Source: Paludibacter sp.
Lineage (GTDB): Bacteria; Bacteroidota; Bacteroidia; Bacteroidales; Paludibacteraceae
Direction: 5' to 3'
Assembly: GCA_024710005.1 (NCBI GenBank)
Contig: JANJVQ010000031.1
Span: forward strand, 16,950 to 80,949
Length of the DNA: 64,000 bases
The notes beneath the pieces were generated by a model. It did not search any database, was not told the DNA's origin, and saw only the letters and a program-made list of their open reading frames with translations. Position 1 is the stretch's first letter; each line of letters opens with the position of its first letter. The translations under genes and the position numbers were made by a program. This document shows positions 52,767-63,400 of this stretch, in pieces.

Positions 52767-53926
52767 GTCAACGCTTCCACGTAATAATAATCCGCATACG
52801 AGAGTGGCGCATCAATTTCAGAGTTTTTGGGCCAGTTCCCGGTTGAATGTTTCAGAATGAACAAGCCGTTTTCACCGGGTTTAGCCAAATATCTTTCTGT
52901 AGAAAGATTTTTAATGATGGCAACTGCCTCATTAAAATAAATTTTATTTTCTGGTAAATACCCACTTAGCTCTAACAATGCTGAAGCAATGATAGCTGCT
53001 GCTGAGGCATCTCTGGGTTCATCGGGTATCCCCGGGGCATCAAAATCCCAGAATGGTATTTTATCTTCAGGTAAACGAGGATGATTTAAGATAAAACCTG
53101 CCACTTTCTGAGCCTGCTCCAGATAAGCCTGCTTTTGAGTCAACCGGTACATCATGGTGTATCCATACAAAGCCCAGGCCTGACCACGCGCCCAGGAGGA
53201 TTCATGGTTATACCCCTGATGGGTTTCTTTGCTGATTACCTCACCGGTGATACTGTCATATTCAACCACATGCACACAGCTATTATCGGGTCTGAAATGA
53301 TTCACAAGTGTTTTATCAGCATGTGATACCGCGGCATACATCATCTCCTGATTACCAGTCAGCTTTCCAACTTCATACAGAAATTCCAGGTTCAGCATGT
53401 TATCGATAATCACCGGAAACTGCCAGGGTCCGACATGTGGATCCCAGGATTTAATCAAACCGATGCGACTGTTATATCTTTTCATCAGCGAAAGCGCTCC
53501 CTGTTCCATCACCTCGCGATAATGCTGATTGCCTGTAATCCGGTAACCGTTACCAAAACTACAATGGATGATAAATCCCAGGTCGTGTGTATTGGTACGA
53601 AATTGTGCTTTTTCTATGAACCCGGTGGCACGTTGGGCGGCTTCTTTTAATTTGTTGTTGTCTGTCAATTCATACATATACCACAAACTTCCGGGAAAGA
53701 ATCCGCTGGTCCAGTCGTTGTGGTTAACCAACTCAACCGCACCGTGTTCATATGTCCGTGGATTTTTGGCTGAATCAGCAAAAGCTTCGGCAGCCAGCAA
53801 GAGTTGCTCTTCTGAAACCCGAATGGCATGTTCGAGCCAGGGTTCAATATTTTTGTTTTTGGATGAACATGCTGCAACCAATAACACAGCGGATAAATAG
53901 ATAAAAAATCTTTTTATTACGATCAT
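52727..53926 (-). CDS. GH88 unsaturated uronyl hydrolase, lipoprotein
   Basis: This 399-aa protein has an alpha6/alpha6-barrel and a lipobox (LVAAC, Cys20). Catalytic Asp residues are D115 in NTHDLGF and D175 in FPVIIDNMLNLEFL, both conserved in unsaturated glucuronyl hydrolases. SSWARGQAWALYGYTMMY and SYADYYYVEALTRI are also typical. It cleaves the 4,5-unsaturated uronic acid left by lyases from oligosaccharide ends by vinyl-ether hydration. Its last about 13 residues (IIRMNRTERLE region) are encoded inside the 23-bp tandem repeat, so the natural C-terminus may have been replaced. Presence of GH88 in an otherwise alginate-like PUL is notable. Confidence 0.93.
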   Translation of the reverse strand: MIVIKRFFIYLSAVLLVAACSSKNKNIEPWLEHAIRVSEEQLLLAAEAFADSAKNPRTYEHGAVELVNHNDWTSGFFPGSLWYMYELTDNNKLKEAAQRATGFIEKAQFRTNTHDLGFIIHCSFGNGYRITGNQHYREVMEQGALSLMKRYNSRIGLIKSWDPHVGPWQFPVIIDNMLNLEFLYEVGKLTGNQEMMYAAVSHADKTLVNHFRPDNSCVHVVEYDSITGEVISKETHQGYNHESSWARGQAWALYGYTMMYRLTQKQAYLEQAQKVAGFILNHPRLPEDKIPFWDFDAPGIPDEPRDASAAAIIASALLELSGYLPENKIYFNEAVAIIKNLSTERYLAKPGENGLFILKHSTGNWPKNSEIDAPLSYADYYYVEALTRIIRMNRTERLE

Positions 53927-53929
53927 ATA

Positions 53930-55789
53930 TTACTTTTTTATAAATTTTACGGATGATGATATCTCGTTGTTCCTGCACTCAAGCAGGTAAATTCCTGAAG
54001 ACAAATGGTCAATTTGCACAAAATTATCAACACCGTTTATGTTTGCTTCGGAAACTTTTTTCCCGCTGATGTCTCTAATCGTAACAAGGGTATCGGTTGT
54101 TATACCTTGCATGCGAACGTTGATTTGATTTCCATCCGGGGCAGGTAATACCTGAATAATGGCAGGCTGATATTTATTTCTCATGACGGCAGACATGACT
54201 TTCCGAGCCTGTAACTGTGCTTCATATATCGATTCCGGAAACAACCCGGATTTGTTTTGCCCTTCAACATATCCTCTTGTGAAATTAGATGCGTTCACCG
54301 GGTTACCCGTAATGGTTTTCGCGAAACAGCCGATGGCATAATTTTGTGCCGTGGGTGGTTTCTGTAATCCAATCTTGCCATACGATGCCGTAACATCGCA
54401 ATTCCACAATACCGAATGTACCGCCGCCCACCCGTGACCTGTTCCCATGGCTACGCGGTTATAGAGTCCAAGTACAAAATCCCGTTTTAAATTAATTTCC
54501 TTGTAATTATCATACAACATACCTTGCGTCCATTGCCGGTGACCTTCGGCAACGCTGTTGGTCGCATCGGAAACACAACGCAAAAATACATTCCCCGAAG
54601 TGGTTGAGGTTCCATTGGACACATAATGATGTCGCCCCTTGCTGGCATAACAATGGCTGAACAAATTCAGTTGAGAATACACATAGGTGTTGAAATTATA
54701 CCTGCGTTCACCTGTAATGATTGAAACGGGATCGATAGCTGAACAATTCGTGAAAGTACTCCTGTAACAGGCTTCTGTGATGATGCCCGATTGTCCGAAA
54801 TGAATGAACGTGCAGTTTTTTGCCCAGGCGTTTTCACAACTCTTGAACCTGACTGCCTGCCAGGCATGATTTTCATCAGTGCCTCCGGCGGTCTCAATGT
54901 CAACTCGCAAATTCTCCAATCCTACCTGCTGAATCAAACCGGTCATGTTGGGTTTGTAAATATAGCTTTGTGACAATGATTTATTCAGGGTATAAAACAC
55001 GGGGGCGTCAATCGTAATACGGTTTCCCTCGATTGCTTTGATATAGCGATGAAACAGGATGGGCAACTGACCGGCCTTCCACCTTTCGTCGGGATTTGTC
55101 GGTGCCGAAGGGTCAGGATATGGCACACCACCCTTATCTACAGCATCCACCCAGGCTTGTGTTGCCGGATGATAAATCACGATTCGATCGTCAACTGCAT
55201 ACAAAGCAGGATTAGCCACTGAAAAGGTAAAACTACCTACTTCAACGACATCATCAGTGATATTACTGAGCGTATTGCTGATTTGCTTAGTTCCGTTGAT
55301 CTGGGAAGTATTGCCTAAGGTGATGACTGTGCGTTGTGCAGGTGTATTGCCACGCGCATAAATGATGGTTGAGTTCGCCGGATCTGCGCCATCGCCTACT
55401 CCACGCAACACTACCCCGTCGTATTTTACATTTAATGACCCATCAATATCATATCGACCGGCTTCAAGTAGTAAAGCGCCACGGATGCCATCGCTGTTTT
55501 TCGGCAGATTTCCCACATAATCAATCGCATCCTGTATGTGTTTGGTGTTATCACCCAAAATGGGAGAAATTGTCCTGACAACGGGTACTTCGGGCAAATC
55601 AACACCTCCGCCCTTGTAGCCGGCATGACTGAAATCGGGTAACCGGAAACCATGACTGTCTGCGTGATAGGTAATTTGTCCATCCGGAGCAACCGACAAC
55701 AAAGCAGATTGCCAGGAGTTTTGTGCTACTATCTGAGTTGCCCCAAACAGACACATTACTCCTGTCATGATATGTAAGAACCTGTTCAT
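53930..55789 (-). CDS. secreted right-handed beta-helix protein, T9SS-tagged (619 aa)
   Basis: A signal peptide is followed by a pectate-lyase-3-like beta-helix: DNTKHIQDAIDYVGNLP, GALLLEAGRYDIDGSLNV, VVLRGVGDGADPANST, then coils such as AVRFKSCENAWAKNCTFIHFGQSGI and RHHYVSNGTSTTSGNVFLRCV. The T9SS tail is VTIRDISGKKVSEA...SVKFIKK. The helix type suggests a polysaccharide lyase or hydrolase, but I cannot name a family or catalytic residues. It lies 3 bp upstream of GH88 and 30 bp after the 792-aa PL6, in the SusC operon. It may be an uncharacterised uronan-active enzyme. Confidence 0.7.
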   Translation of the reverse strand: MNRFLHIMTGVMCLFGATQIVAQNSWQSALLSVAPDGQITYHADSHGFRLPDFSHAGYKGGGVDLPEVPVVRTISPILGDNTKHIQDAIDYVGNLPKNSDGIRGALLLEAGRYDIDGSLNVKYDGVVLRGVGDGADPANSTIIYARGNTPAQRTVITLGNTSQINGTKQISNTLSNITDDVVEVGSFTFSVANPALYAVDDRIVIYHPATQAWVDAVDKGGVPYPDPSAPTNPDERWKAGQLPILFHRYIKAIEGNRITIDAPVFYTLNKSLSQSYIYKPNMTGLIQQVGLENLRVDIETAGGTDENHAWQAVRFKSCENAWAKNCTFIHFGQSGIITEACYRSTFTNCSAIDPVSIITGERRYNFNTYVYSQLNLFSHCYASKGRHHYVSNGTSTTSGNVFLRCVSDATNSVAEGHRQWTQGMLYDNYKEINLKRDFVLGLYNRVAMGTGHGWAAVHSVLWNCDVTASYGKIGLQKPPTAQNYAIGCFAKTITGNPVNASNFTRGYVEGQNKSGLFPESIYEAQLQARKVMSAVMRNKYQPAIIQVLPAPDGNQINVRMQGITTDTLVTIRDISGKKVSEANINGVDNFVQIDHLSSGIYLLECRNNEISSSVKFIKK

Positions 55790-55819
55790 TTGATTATTTT
55801 TTACCGGATATCAGTCGGT

Positions 55820-58198
55820 TTACTTCAACCCAATATCACCCCCATCTTCTGCCTTGCCTTTCAATCTCGATTTATTACTAAGGACATAACTTCTTTTCTC
55901 GAAACGCGGATTTTCATACATCAACCCTTTCGAAACTGCTCCTTTTTCAACTTTGGGGTCGGGACATTCGAAGAAATTACAATGCAAAATCTGATGTTTC
56001 GGACCAATCAAACGCAGTGGTGTTTTGGCCTGTGAACGACTGAAAATGGAATTCTTAATTGTTACATTTACAATGCCGTTATTTCTCAGGATGTATTGCT
56101 TTTCATCTTTTGCCGATAAGTCAAATACGCAATGGTTCACATACAGGTGACCTCCCAGTGTCGACTCGTCAACTCCTCCGCGGTAATAATCAACTACATA
56201 CTGCATGATATTACTGAAAGAGGTATTTTCGAGGTACACACATTCTGCGCTGTATTTTCCTTTGTCGTCTTTTTCCTGAGAAAGTATCAATCCCCTGAAG
56301 CAGTTCCTGACATCGGAGTTTGTAATCTTGATGGTATCGGCGATTGTGCCTTTATAAGCATTGAATACCGCACCAGTTGATACATTGAAATCAGAAATCT
56401 CACATTTATCAATGATTAGGTTATAACCGGTTGCAAACTCTTTCGAAGTTGCAAATGCATATTTCACCGGAAAACGGGCTTTCATGTCGCCACTGATGGC
56501 TATACCTTCAAATTTTACGGTCGGACTTCCTTCTATCTCGAAAATAAAAGCGTGGTCGCGTTGCACTTCCATTTTAATTATCGGTTTCTCTGCCTTTTTA
56601 TCAACCGGACGGAAGGTAATACTTTTCGAAAGAACTACTTTACTGGTTACAATGTGTACGCCTGATTCCAACTCAACTACATCGCCATCGGCTACTTTCG
56701 ACAGGGCTTTTCTCAGGACATCGGTACCCGGCTTGATGGTATGCACCTTAGCCGCTTTTGCTTCAACTGCTTTTTGTTTGGGTTTATACCATTCCGGACC
56801 GGAATTCTGGGCTGATGCCATTTCAAATTGAGGAGTCGAATTTGGCGAAAAAGCTCCGACTACCTGTTCGGTTCGGGGTGAACCCAGGATATCGGTACGA
56901 ACAAATCCAAGTCTTCTCGCTTTTGCCGTCGATGTAATAAAATCAATTCCCCACACTTCTCCTTTCAACACCTCACCGGTAACCATTCCTTCGCCGCTGA
57001 GCATGCCGGCTTTGCTGACCATCATGTTATTGTCAAACCGGATACCATCAATATTGTCAAAAGTCCTGATTAATTCCTGCTCATTGGGTGAATACACCAG
57101 ATTATTCATTATCAACGTATTCTGTGGTGTCACCGTTCTGTCGCGGCTTCCCGCGCCAACTCCGAACGACCAGGGTAAAGCGCAATCCACATAGGTATTG
57201 TGGGCAATCACTACATTTTTCACCCCCATATATCCGTTTGCAGGAGAATTTGGAATACCGTTCATAATCACTAATGGTGCACGAAAATCATCTCCCCTGA
57301 GTTTATAAAAGAAATTATTGAAAACATGATGACCTTCGTTAATGATGCGAACACCACCGGTAAAGGGTTTGTCGTTTCCAATGAACCAGTTCCCGGCAAC
57401 CACCGCATTATCGCCATGACGGAGCACCAAACTTCCTTCGCACTCGAAAAAGGTGTTGTTCAGAAATTTGTTTCCTCCTGATTTGTTCGACACAATCTCA
57501 ACTTCGCCATTACATCTCTCGAAATAATTGCCTTCGATGATGGTTCCCGAATTTAAGTGGCAAACATGACTGGTTCCGATGCGGATAGTTTCACCGCCGT
57601 TGGAGCCAAGTCGCGGGCGCGGACCGAAATAATTCCGGGTCACCAAGTGATTGTTGTTAATGCTGTTCGAATCATTGGGCCACACAACCAGCGTTACACC
57701 CTCGTTGGCTTTTCCTCCGAAATAACAATACTCTACTCGGTTTTCTTTTCCGTAAATGCTTACCCAGTGGTCCGAAGTGTCTTTGTGCTGATTAAAATTA
57801 TCAATCACGCAATTGGACAATACACTGTTGTACGCATAATCGGTGGAGCTTGTACGGAACTCAATCACAGCAGTCTTGGGTGTACTCCCGTTTCGGAATA
57901 CCAGTCCGGAAATGTGCAGGTATTCTCCTGAAAACTGCAATCTGGATTTGCCTTCAATAAACACTTTACCGGGAGTCTCGGCTAGCATGTGAATATACTG
58001 ATCCTTTGCACCTGTGCCTTTCAGTTTAAACTGGACATCTTTCCAAATCCCATTAGCCAACACAATCGAATCTCCGGCACTCAGTGTTTTTACAGCCTGA
58101 TCAAACTCATTTATATTTTGAACCCTGATTGTTTTTGCATTAGAAAACTGAAATGAAAACAGGGAAAAAAGAATGAAGCATATTACTTTGTTAATCAT
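55820..58198 (-). CDS. two-domain PL6 alginate lyase (792 aa)
   Basis: This periplasmic-type protein has a signal peptide and no T9SS tail. The N-terminal PL6 beta-helix (about 22-440) has ETIRIGTSHVC (203-213), NGEVEIVSNKSGGN (230-243) with Lys239 and LVLRHGDNAVV with Arg260. A second beta-helix domain occupies about 480-792 (DVVELESGVHIVTSKVVLSKSI onwards). The length and double-helix layout resemble AlyGC-type exolytic PL6 enzymes, which work as dimers on alginate. It follows the SusC, SusD and lipoprotein genes after a strong stem-loop. Confidence 0.93.
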   Translation of the reverse strand: MINKVICFILFSLFSFQFSNAKTIRVQNINEFDQAVKTLSAGDSIVLANGIWKDVQFKLKGTGAKDQYIHMLAETPGKVFIEGKSRLQFSGEYLHISGLVFRNGSTPKTAVIEFRTSSTDYAYNSVLSNCVIDNFNQHKDTSDHWVSIYGKENRVEYCYFGGKANEGVTLVVWPNDSNSINNNHLVTRNYFGPRPRLGSNGGETIRIGTSHVCHLNSGTIIEGNYFERCNGEVEIVSNKSGGNKFLNNTFFECEGSLVLRHGDNAVVAGNWFIGNDKPFTGGVRIINEGHHVFNNFFYKLRGDDFRAPLVIMNGIPNSPANGYMGVKNVVIAHNTYVDCALPWSFGVGAGSRDRTVTPQNTLIMNNLVYSPNEQELIRTFDNIDGIRFDNNMMVSKAGMLSGEGMVTGEVLKGEVWGIDFITSTAKARRLGFVRTDILGSPRTEQVVGAFSPNSTPQFEMASAQNSGPEWYKPKQKAVEAKAAKVHTIKPGTDVLRKALSKVADGDVVELESGVHIVTSKVVLSKSITFRPVDKKAEKPIIKMEVQRDHAFIFEIEGSPTVKFEGIAISGDMKARFPVKYAFATSKEFATGYNLIIDKCEISDFNVSTGAVFNAYKGTIADTIKITNSDVRNCFRGLILSQEKDDKGKYSAECVYLENTSFSNIMQYVVDYYRGGVDESTLGGHLYVNHCVFDLSAKDEKQYILRNNGIVNVTIKNSIFSRSQAKTPLRLIGPKHQILHCNFFECPDPKVEKGAVSKGLMYENPRFEKRSYVLSNKSRLKGKAEDGGDIGLK

Positions 58199-58224
58199 AA
58201 TATTAATTTATTTACGAAGCAACT

Positions 58225-58259
58225 AAACCTGTCAGGTTTTAAAAACCTGACAGGTTTAA
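58225..58259. repeat. AACCTGTCAGGTT-type inverted repeat (intra-operon hairpin)
   Basis: TAAACCTGTCAGGTTTT and AAAACCTGACAGGTTTA form a perfect 17-bp stem with a 1-base loop, and each arm is itself nearly palindromic (AACCTGtCAGGTT). Such CCTGACAGG elements are dispersed in many Bacteroidetes genomes. It lies between the small lipoprotein gene and the 792-aa PL6 gene, where it could attenuate the transcript. Confidence 0.8.
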
Positions 58260-58274
58260 GAAATCTATCGTGGT

Positions 58275-58868
58275 TTATTTAGCAATGGCATTTTCAAATG
58301 CAGTTTTCGCCGCATTTAATTTATCGACTTCTTCCTGTACCTGCCTTTGAACGAGTGCAGAAGCCGATCTTTTTGCTTTAGCTGCTGTGATTGCAGCCAC
58401 AAAAGGAACTCTTTCAGCCGGATCAATCTGACCGGCAGCAGATCCATCAGGTGTTGCAGTGTTCAAGGCTTCACACGCTACAATGAGTTCATGCAAAGGA
58501 CGACGATCTGAAATGAAAATTTCGGCCTGATATAATTTTCCTTCCGCTGCAAATGATTTATATGCATTGGCCACATCAGCAATAACTAAATCCGGATTAT
58601 CAAGCGTGGTTAGTACCGCGTTCAACTTTGCTTTATAAGCAGTTGAATAGGGCTCATAATTGGTTGAGGAACGAAAATCACCTTTGTTATAACCAACAAC
58701 ACAATTGTCAACAAAATCAATTTGTGAAGTCACAAACGCCTGTAGTTCCTGCTTGTATTGTTCAAGTGTTTTAGGTACAATTACCGTTTCTTCATCCGTC
58801 GAGCAGGCTCCCATCAACACAACAACAGTCAGGAGCAAAAAATATTGAATAAAACTTCTTGTTTTCAT
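58275..58868 (-). CDS. small surface lipoprotein, putative glycan-binding (SusD-adjacent)
   Basis: The protein is 197 aa from the ATG at 58868 (MKTRSFIQYFLLLTVVVLMGAC, lipobox Cys22). An upstream 21-residue extension is rejected because it overlaps the susD 3' end and precedes the signal peptide. The mature part is helical with FIVAR-like features (YKQELQAFVTSQIDFVDNC, NAYKSFAAEGKLYQAEIF, QEEVDKLNAAKTAFENAIA). The position after SusD is where surface glycan-binding proteins are usually encoded. No known binding domain is certain. Confidence 0.75.
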   Translation of the reverse strand: MKTRSFIQYFLLLTVVVLMGACSTDEETVIVPKTLEQYKQELQAFVTSQIDFVDNCVVGYNKGDFRSSTNYEPYSTAYKAKLNAVLTTLDNPDLVIADVANAYKSFAAEGKLYQAEIFISDRRPLHELIVACEALNTATPDGSAAGQIDPAERVPFVAAITAAKAKRSASALVQRQVQEEVDKLNAAKTAFENAIAK

Positions 58869-58896
58869 ACGTTTATAATTTATGCACTTACACTGA

Positions 58897-60435
58897 TTAA
58901 TAATCTTCATTCTGTTCAATATCCATCTCATTGTTTGTGTCTATTTCTGATTGAGGAATAGGCAAGATCAAACGGGCTGGAATAAAGAATCTTTCTTCAG
59001 GTGGCTGAATTGGGTTATATTTCGAATAAAGCAAATCCCAATCTGTTTCAAATACATGTTTCTTCATGATATTGACTGCCTTCATCGGGTCATTATATGA
59101 TTTATTCATGCGGAGCAAATCAAACCAACGCTGATTCTCGAATGCCAGCTCCAGCCTTCTTTCAGTGTAAACACCATCCAATGCCTCATTCTTAGAACCA
59201 TATGCTCCGACTGGTGTAACTCCTGCCCGGTTACGAATCTGATTTACATAGGTATGTGCATTTGCATGATTTCCATCCTGCGCCAATACTTCCGCATAAA
59301 GCAAGACTACATCGGCATACCGCAACAAAATCCAGTCGTTTTCTGCCTGAAATGCTTGTGAAATAGCCTGGTCATTGAATTTGAATATATACGGAATTTG
59401 CGATGTTGCTGACCTGTTCCATATACGATATGACACATCCTTTCTGGTTGGACCGTCAATGCTGTCAAATAATGCACGAAGTTCAAATGTTGGTGCATTA
59501 TAGCCCATGGGAGTCCCTATTTTCAGAAACTGATTTCCGGAGCCTAAAGGAGCAAAATTACTCCAGAAAGGAGAACCTACTCCCAATGCACCACCTTTAT
59601 ACCTGACAGCAAAAATAATTTCATTATTCATTTCATTTGTAGTACTGAAAACATTGGCAAATGCATTTGCTCCGGTCAACAGACTATGAGGAGATGATGT
59701 CATGATCTCTTCCAGCAATGGTTTTGCCAGTGCAATATTATTATCACCTCCGCGCATCATATAGACTTTAGCTAACAAAGCCTTGGCAGCCCATTTTGTC
59801 ACACGTCCCTTTTCAGCATTCGGGTAAGTTGGCGGCGCCTGATTAGCCGCTTTTATCAAATCCGGAATAATAATCTCATCATAAATTTCATTCACTGATG
59901 AACGGGGGATGCGTTTTGCTTCGTTCGGACCAATTACCGTTGTAACCTTGAATACATCTCCAAAAAATGTTACCAGATTATAATAATGCAAAGCCCTGAT
60001 GAACAGCAACTCTGCTTCGTACTGAGCCCGTTGCGATTCAATCGTGATGTATGTATTGTCCTTGACTGAAGGTAATACAGCATTTACATTTGAGATATTC
60101 TGGTAAACCTTATACCAATAATCCAACAATATCGGTAAGCTCGGCGATGTCCTGAAAAGCGCTACATCTGTCTGGTCGATACGGGCCGTAGTACTGGAAC
60201 CATAGCTATCCTGACAAGTGTTGTCTGATCTTAATTCAGTAAACACCCATTCGTCACGTAAAGTACTTGCCAAACCGGCATAGGTACCCAACACTCCCTG
60301 ATTGATACGAACTGGGGTAGTGTAAAAATCAACCTGAGTAAGGACTGATTCCGGTTTTTCTGTCAGGAAATCTTCACAAGCTGTGAAAAGTGCCATGGCA
60401 GAGAATAAGCCGATTATATATAATATCTTTTTCAT
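58897..60435 (-). CDS. SusD/RagB family glycan-binding lipoprotein (PUL 2)
   Basis: This 512-aa lipoprotein (LFTAC, Cys20) has CEDFLTEKPESVLTQVDFYT at the start, RALHYYNLVTFFGDVF in the TPR region and LLRYADVVLLYAEVLAQDGN. A C-terminal RRLELAFENQRWFDLLRM and LPIPQSEIDTN follow. It is the substrate-binding lid of the adjacent SusC (28 bp gap) and should bind the uronan oligosaccharides generated by the surface lyases. Confidence 0.96.
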   Translation of the reverse strand: MKKILYIIGLFSAMALFTACEDFLTEKPESVLTQVDFYTTPVRINQGVLGTYAGLASTLRDEWVFTELRSDNTCQDSYGSSTTARIDQTDVALFRTSPSLPILLDYWYKVYQNISNVNAVLPSVKDNTYITIESQRAQYEAELLFIRALHYYNLVTFFGDVFKVTTVIGPNEAKRIPRSSVNEIYDEIIIPDLIKAANQAPPTYPNAEKGRVTKWAAKALLAKVYMMRGGDNNIALAKPLLEEIMTSSPHSLLTGANAFANVFSTTNEMNNEIIFAVRYKGGALGVGSPFWSNFAPLGSGNQFLKIGTPMGYNAPTFELRALFDSIDGPTRKDVSYRIWNRSATSQIPYIFKFNDQAISQAFQAENDWILLRYADVVLLYAEVLAQDGNHANAHTYVNQIRNRAGVTPVGAYGSKNEALDGVYTERRLELAFENQRWFDLLRMNKSYNDPMKAVNIMKKHVFETDWDLLYSKYNPIQPPEERFFIPARLILPIPQSEIDTNNEMDIEQNEDY

Positions 60436-60463
60436 TTTACTTCAATTTTATTTACTATTACAA

Positions 60464-63400
60464 TTAAAATACGATATCCACACCTACGGTAAATGTTCTG
60501 TTAAGTGGGAAAGCTCCCCTTTGATAACCCTCAATTAACGGGTTATCGTAAGTACCTGAAGTTCTTCGTGCTTCAGGATTGATACCCCTATAATCTGCCG
60601 CCATGATGTAAATCATATTCTGTGCAGAGAAATAAGCTCTCACGTCACTTATTTTAATCTTCTTCACAAAGGACTCCGGAAGCCTGTAACCGAGTGTAAA
60701 GTCCCTGAGTGAAGCATAGGATGCATCTTCAATCGCGTAATCGGTAAGCATCAAATCACCTCCAGAAGTTGTGGTAGAATAAACAGTATTTCCGTCACCC
60801 GGGAACATCGGGCTCACATATCTATTATTTGTATAAGCTTTATTATATCTTAACTGTTCATTGTAATTGATATTCCCATTGACAACCTTTATTCCCTGAA
60901 CTCCCTGGAACAAAAAGCTTAAATCAAAGCTTTTCCATGTGAAGTTATTGGTAATACCCCAGGTAAAATCAGGGAACGGATCTCCCAATACCGTACGGTC
61001 ATCGGCATCAATCCGGTTATCTTCATTGGTGTTTTTAACCTTAAGCCCTCCTACCGTTGGGGCATAACGTGTATAAGTAAAAGGATTACCTTCACCATCT
61101 GTTACAGCTTTCGCTGCGGCAACCTCTTCATAGCTTGTCCATACACCATCACTTTTATATCCGTAAAACTGTATAGCAGGCTGACCTACGATCGAACGAT
61201 ACACTTCATTTCTTTCTCCGAAATGGTCTTCGTTATCTTTATCACCATAATCAAGTAAGGTGTTTTTGTTGGTTGATAAGTTAGCCGTTGTCTTCCATGT
61301 GAAGTTTCTGCGGGTTATATTGGTTGTTGTGAGCTCAAACTCCCATCCTTTATTATTAACCAACCCGATGTTATTCCAGTAGGTTTGGTGACCGGTTATG
61401 TACATTGCCGGCTGTTGCAGCAACATTTGAATGGTATTTGAACTGTAATGTTCAACCGACAAATTAACTTTACTGTTGAAGAATCCCAAGTCCAACCCAA
61501 CGTTTAACTCTCCCAGTTTCTCCCAGGTAATATCCGGATTACCAAGTGCTGCATCATTGGACGCCATACCCTGTACCAAAGATCCAGTACCTGCACCAAG
61601 TACATAATTGTTGGTATTGATAAGGTTCATATAGGCATATTGCGTAATAGCATTATTACCATTTATCCCATAACTAACCCTGGCTTTCAAATTCGACAAC
61701 CAGTCCAGATCTTTCATAAAATCTTCTTCCGATGGTCTCCATCCGATTGATCCTGCCGGATAACTAACCCATTTACGTCCCGATGCAAACAATGAACTAC
61801 CATCAGCACGCGCACTCACCGAAAAAAGATATTTTCCCAGATAAGCATAATTAACCCTGCTAATGAATGATGCAAGGGCTTTCGAATCGTAATAAGAGGT
61901 CGTTCCTGAAATACTTGGACTATTCAATATTAGTTGAGAAGCCATATTAAAGGATAAAATATTCTCGTCAGGAAAATTTGTCCCAACAATGGCATTATAA
62001 CTGTTAAACTCTTTCTCAGCAGTAAATCCTACTAACCCCTCTATTTCATGACCACCCCAATTATTCTTATATGTCAGTGTATTTTCATTAACTAAATGCC
62101 TGCGCATGGTCAACTGCCGTGTTAGCATATTTGGATTACCCTGTTTATTCGCTGAAGTCTGTTCTTTTTTGTTATACTCTTTGAACGCAAAATAAACACC
62201 ATTAGAAGTTTTAAACTGAAGATTGGGAGTAAAATCTATTGTCAGATAAGTATTTGCCTGCAACTTATATTCATCGGTAAAAATGCTTGTTCTTTCGCGA
62301 ATAGATACCGGGTTGTTGTTACTTGAACTGAATGGATTAACCCCTGACAGGTGCCATATTTCGCCATTTAACCCTTCTCCACTGATCGAAATCCCATTAA
62401 AATCAGCCGGTTGAGCATAATCTCCGGCGACCTTGCCGGTCAAAGCAGCAGTTGCCTCATTGTGTCGGATGGGAATCCAGGATGGAAAACGAATGTAGTC
62501 GGTCAGATCGGTCCCGGGGCGTTCCTGACGAGAGAAAGCAGGACTCAGGTTTACACCTAATGTAACTTTATTCGACAGTTTGATGTCAGCTTTTGCCCTG
62601 AAATTATATTTATCGTAAGAACTGTTTTTCATAATTCCTTCTTCACCAACATAACTTCCGGAAATATAGTAACGGATATTTTTGTCACCACCTGAAGCAC
62701 TAAGTTGATAACTCTGATTTGAACCAAATGCCCGTAAACCTTCCTGCAACCAATCAGTTGGTTGATCTACAAAATAACGCTGTAACAACAAGGTCGCACG
62801 TTCGTGATCTGTTGCCCGGTTGAAAGCCATTGTTTCTGCGGCAACACCATTAATCGCAGGATCAATCATTCTTTTTGCAGCTTCATCATACAACATACCG
62901 AGGTATGATTCTGTAGTATGTATTTCCGGTAATTTAAGTGCAGTTCGCACACCAGTATACATCTTAAAGGTATACTTTGGTTTTTTTATGTTTCCACTTT
63001 TTGTGGTAACCATGATTACTCCTCCAGCGGCACGGGAGCCGTACAAGGCAGCAGATGCCGCATCTTTCAACACTTCTATGGATTCAACATCATTCATACT
63101 GACCATCGACAATCCACCCGAGATAGGGAAACCATCAATAACAACCAAAGGTTCACTGGCCGCACTGATTGACCCCATGCCACGAACCCTGATTTGCGGA
63201 GCCTCTCCGGCCTCAGGATTGGTGTTTAGAATCTGTACTCCGGCCAGTTTCCCCAGTAAAGCCTGATCCACCCTGGTAACTGGTATTTCATCAAGCTTTT
63301 CTGCTTTTAAAGACGCAATTGCACCGGTTAAATGCGATTTCTTCTGCGTACCATAAGCCACCACTACTACATCCTCAATCTGCAACGCATCTTCAATAAG

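Noticed and set aside
52597..52860. Plus-strand 87-codon open frame (VRFDSFE-like repeats)
   Set aside because: It is a translation of the 23-bp tandem repeat plus antisense GH88, and the period is not a multiple of three.
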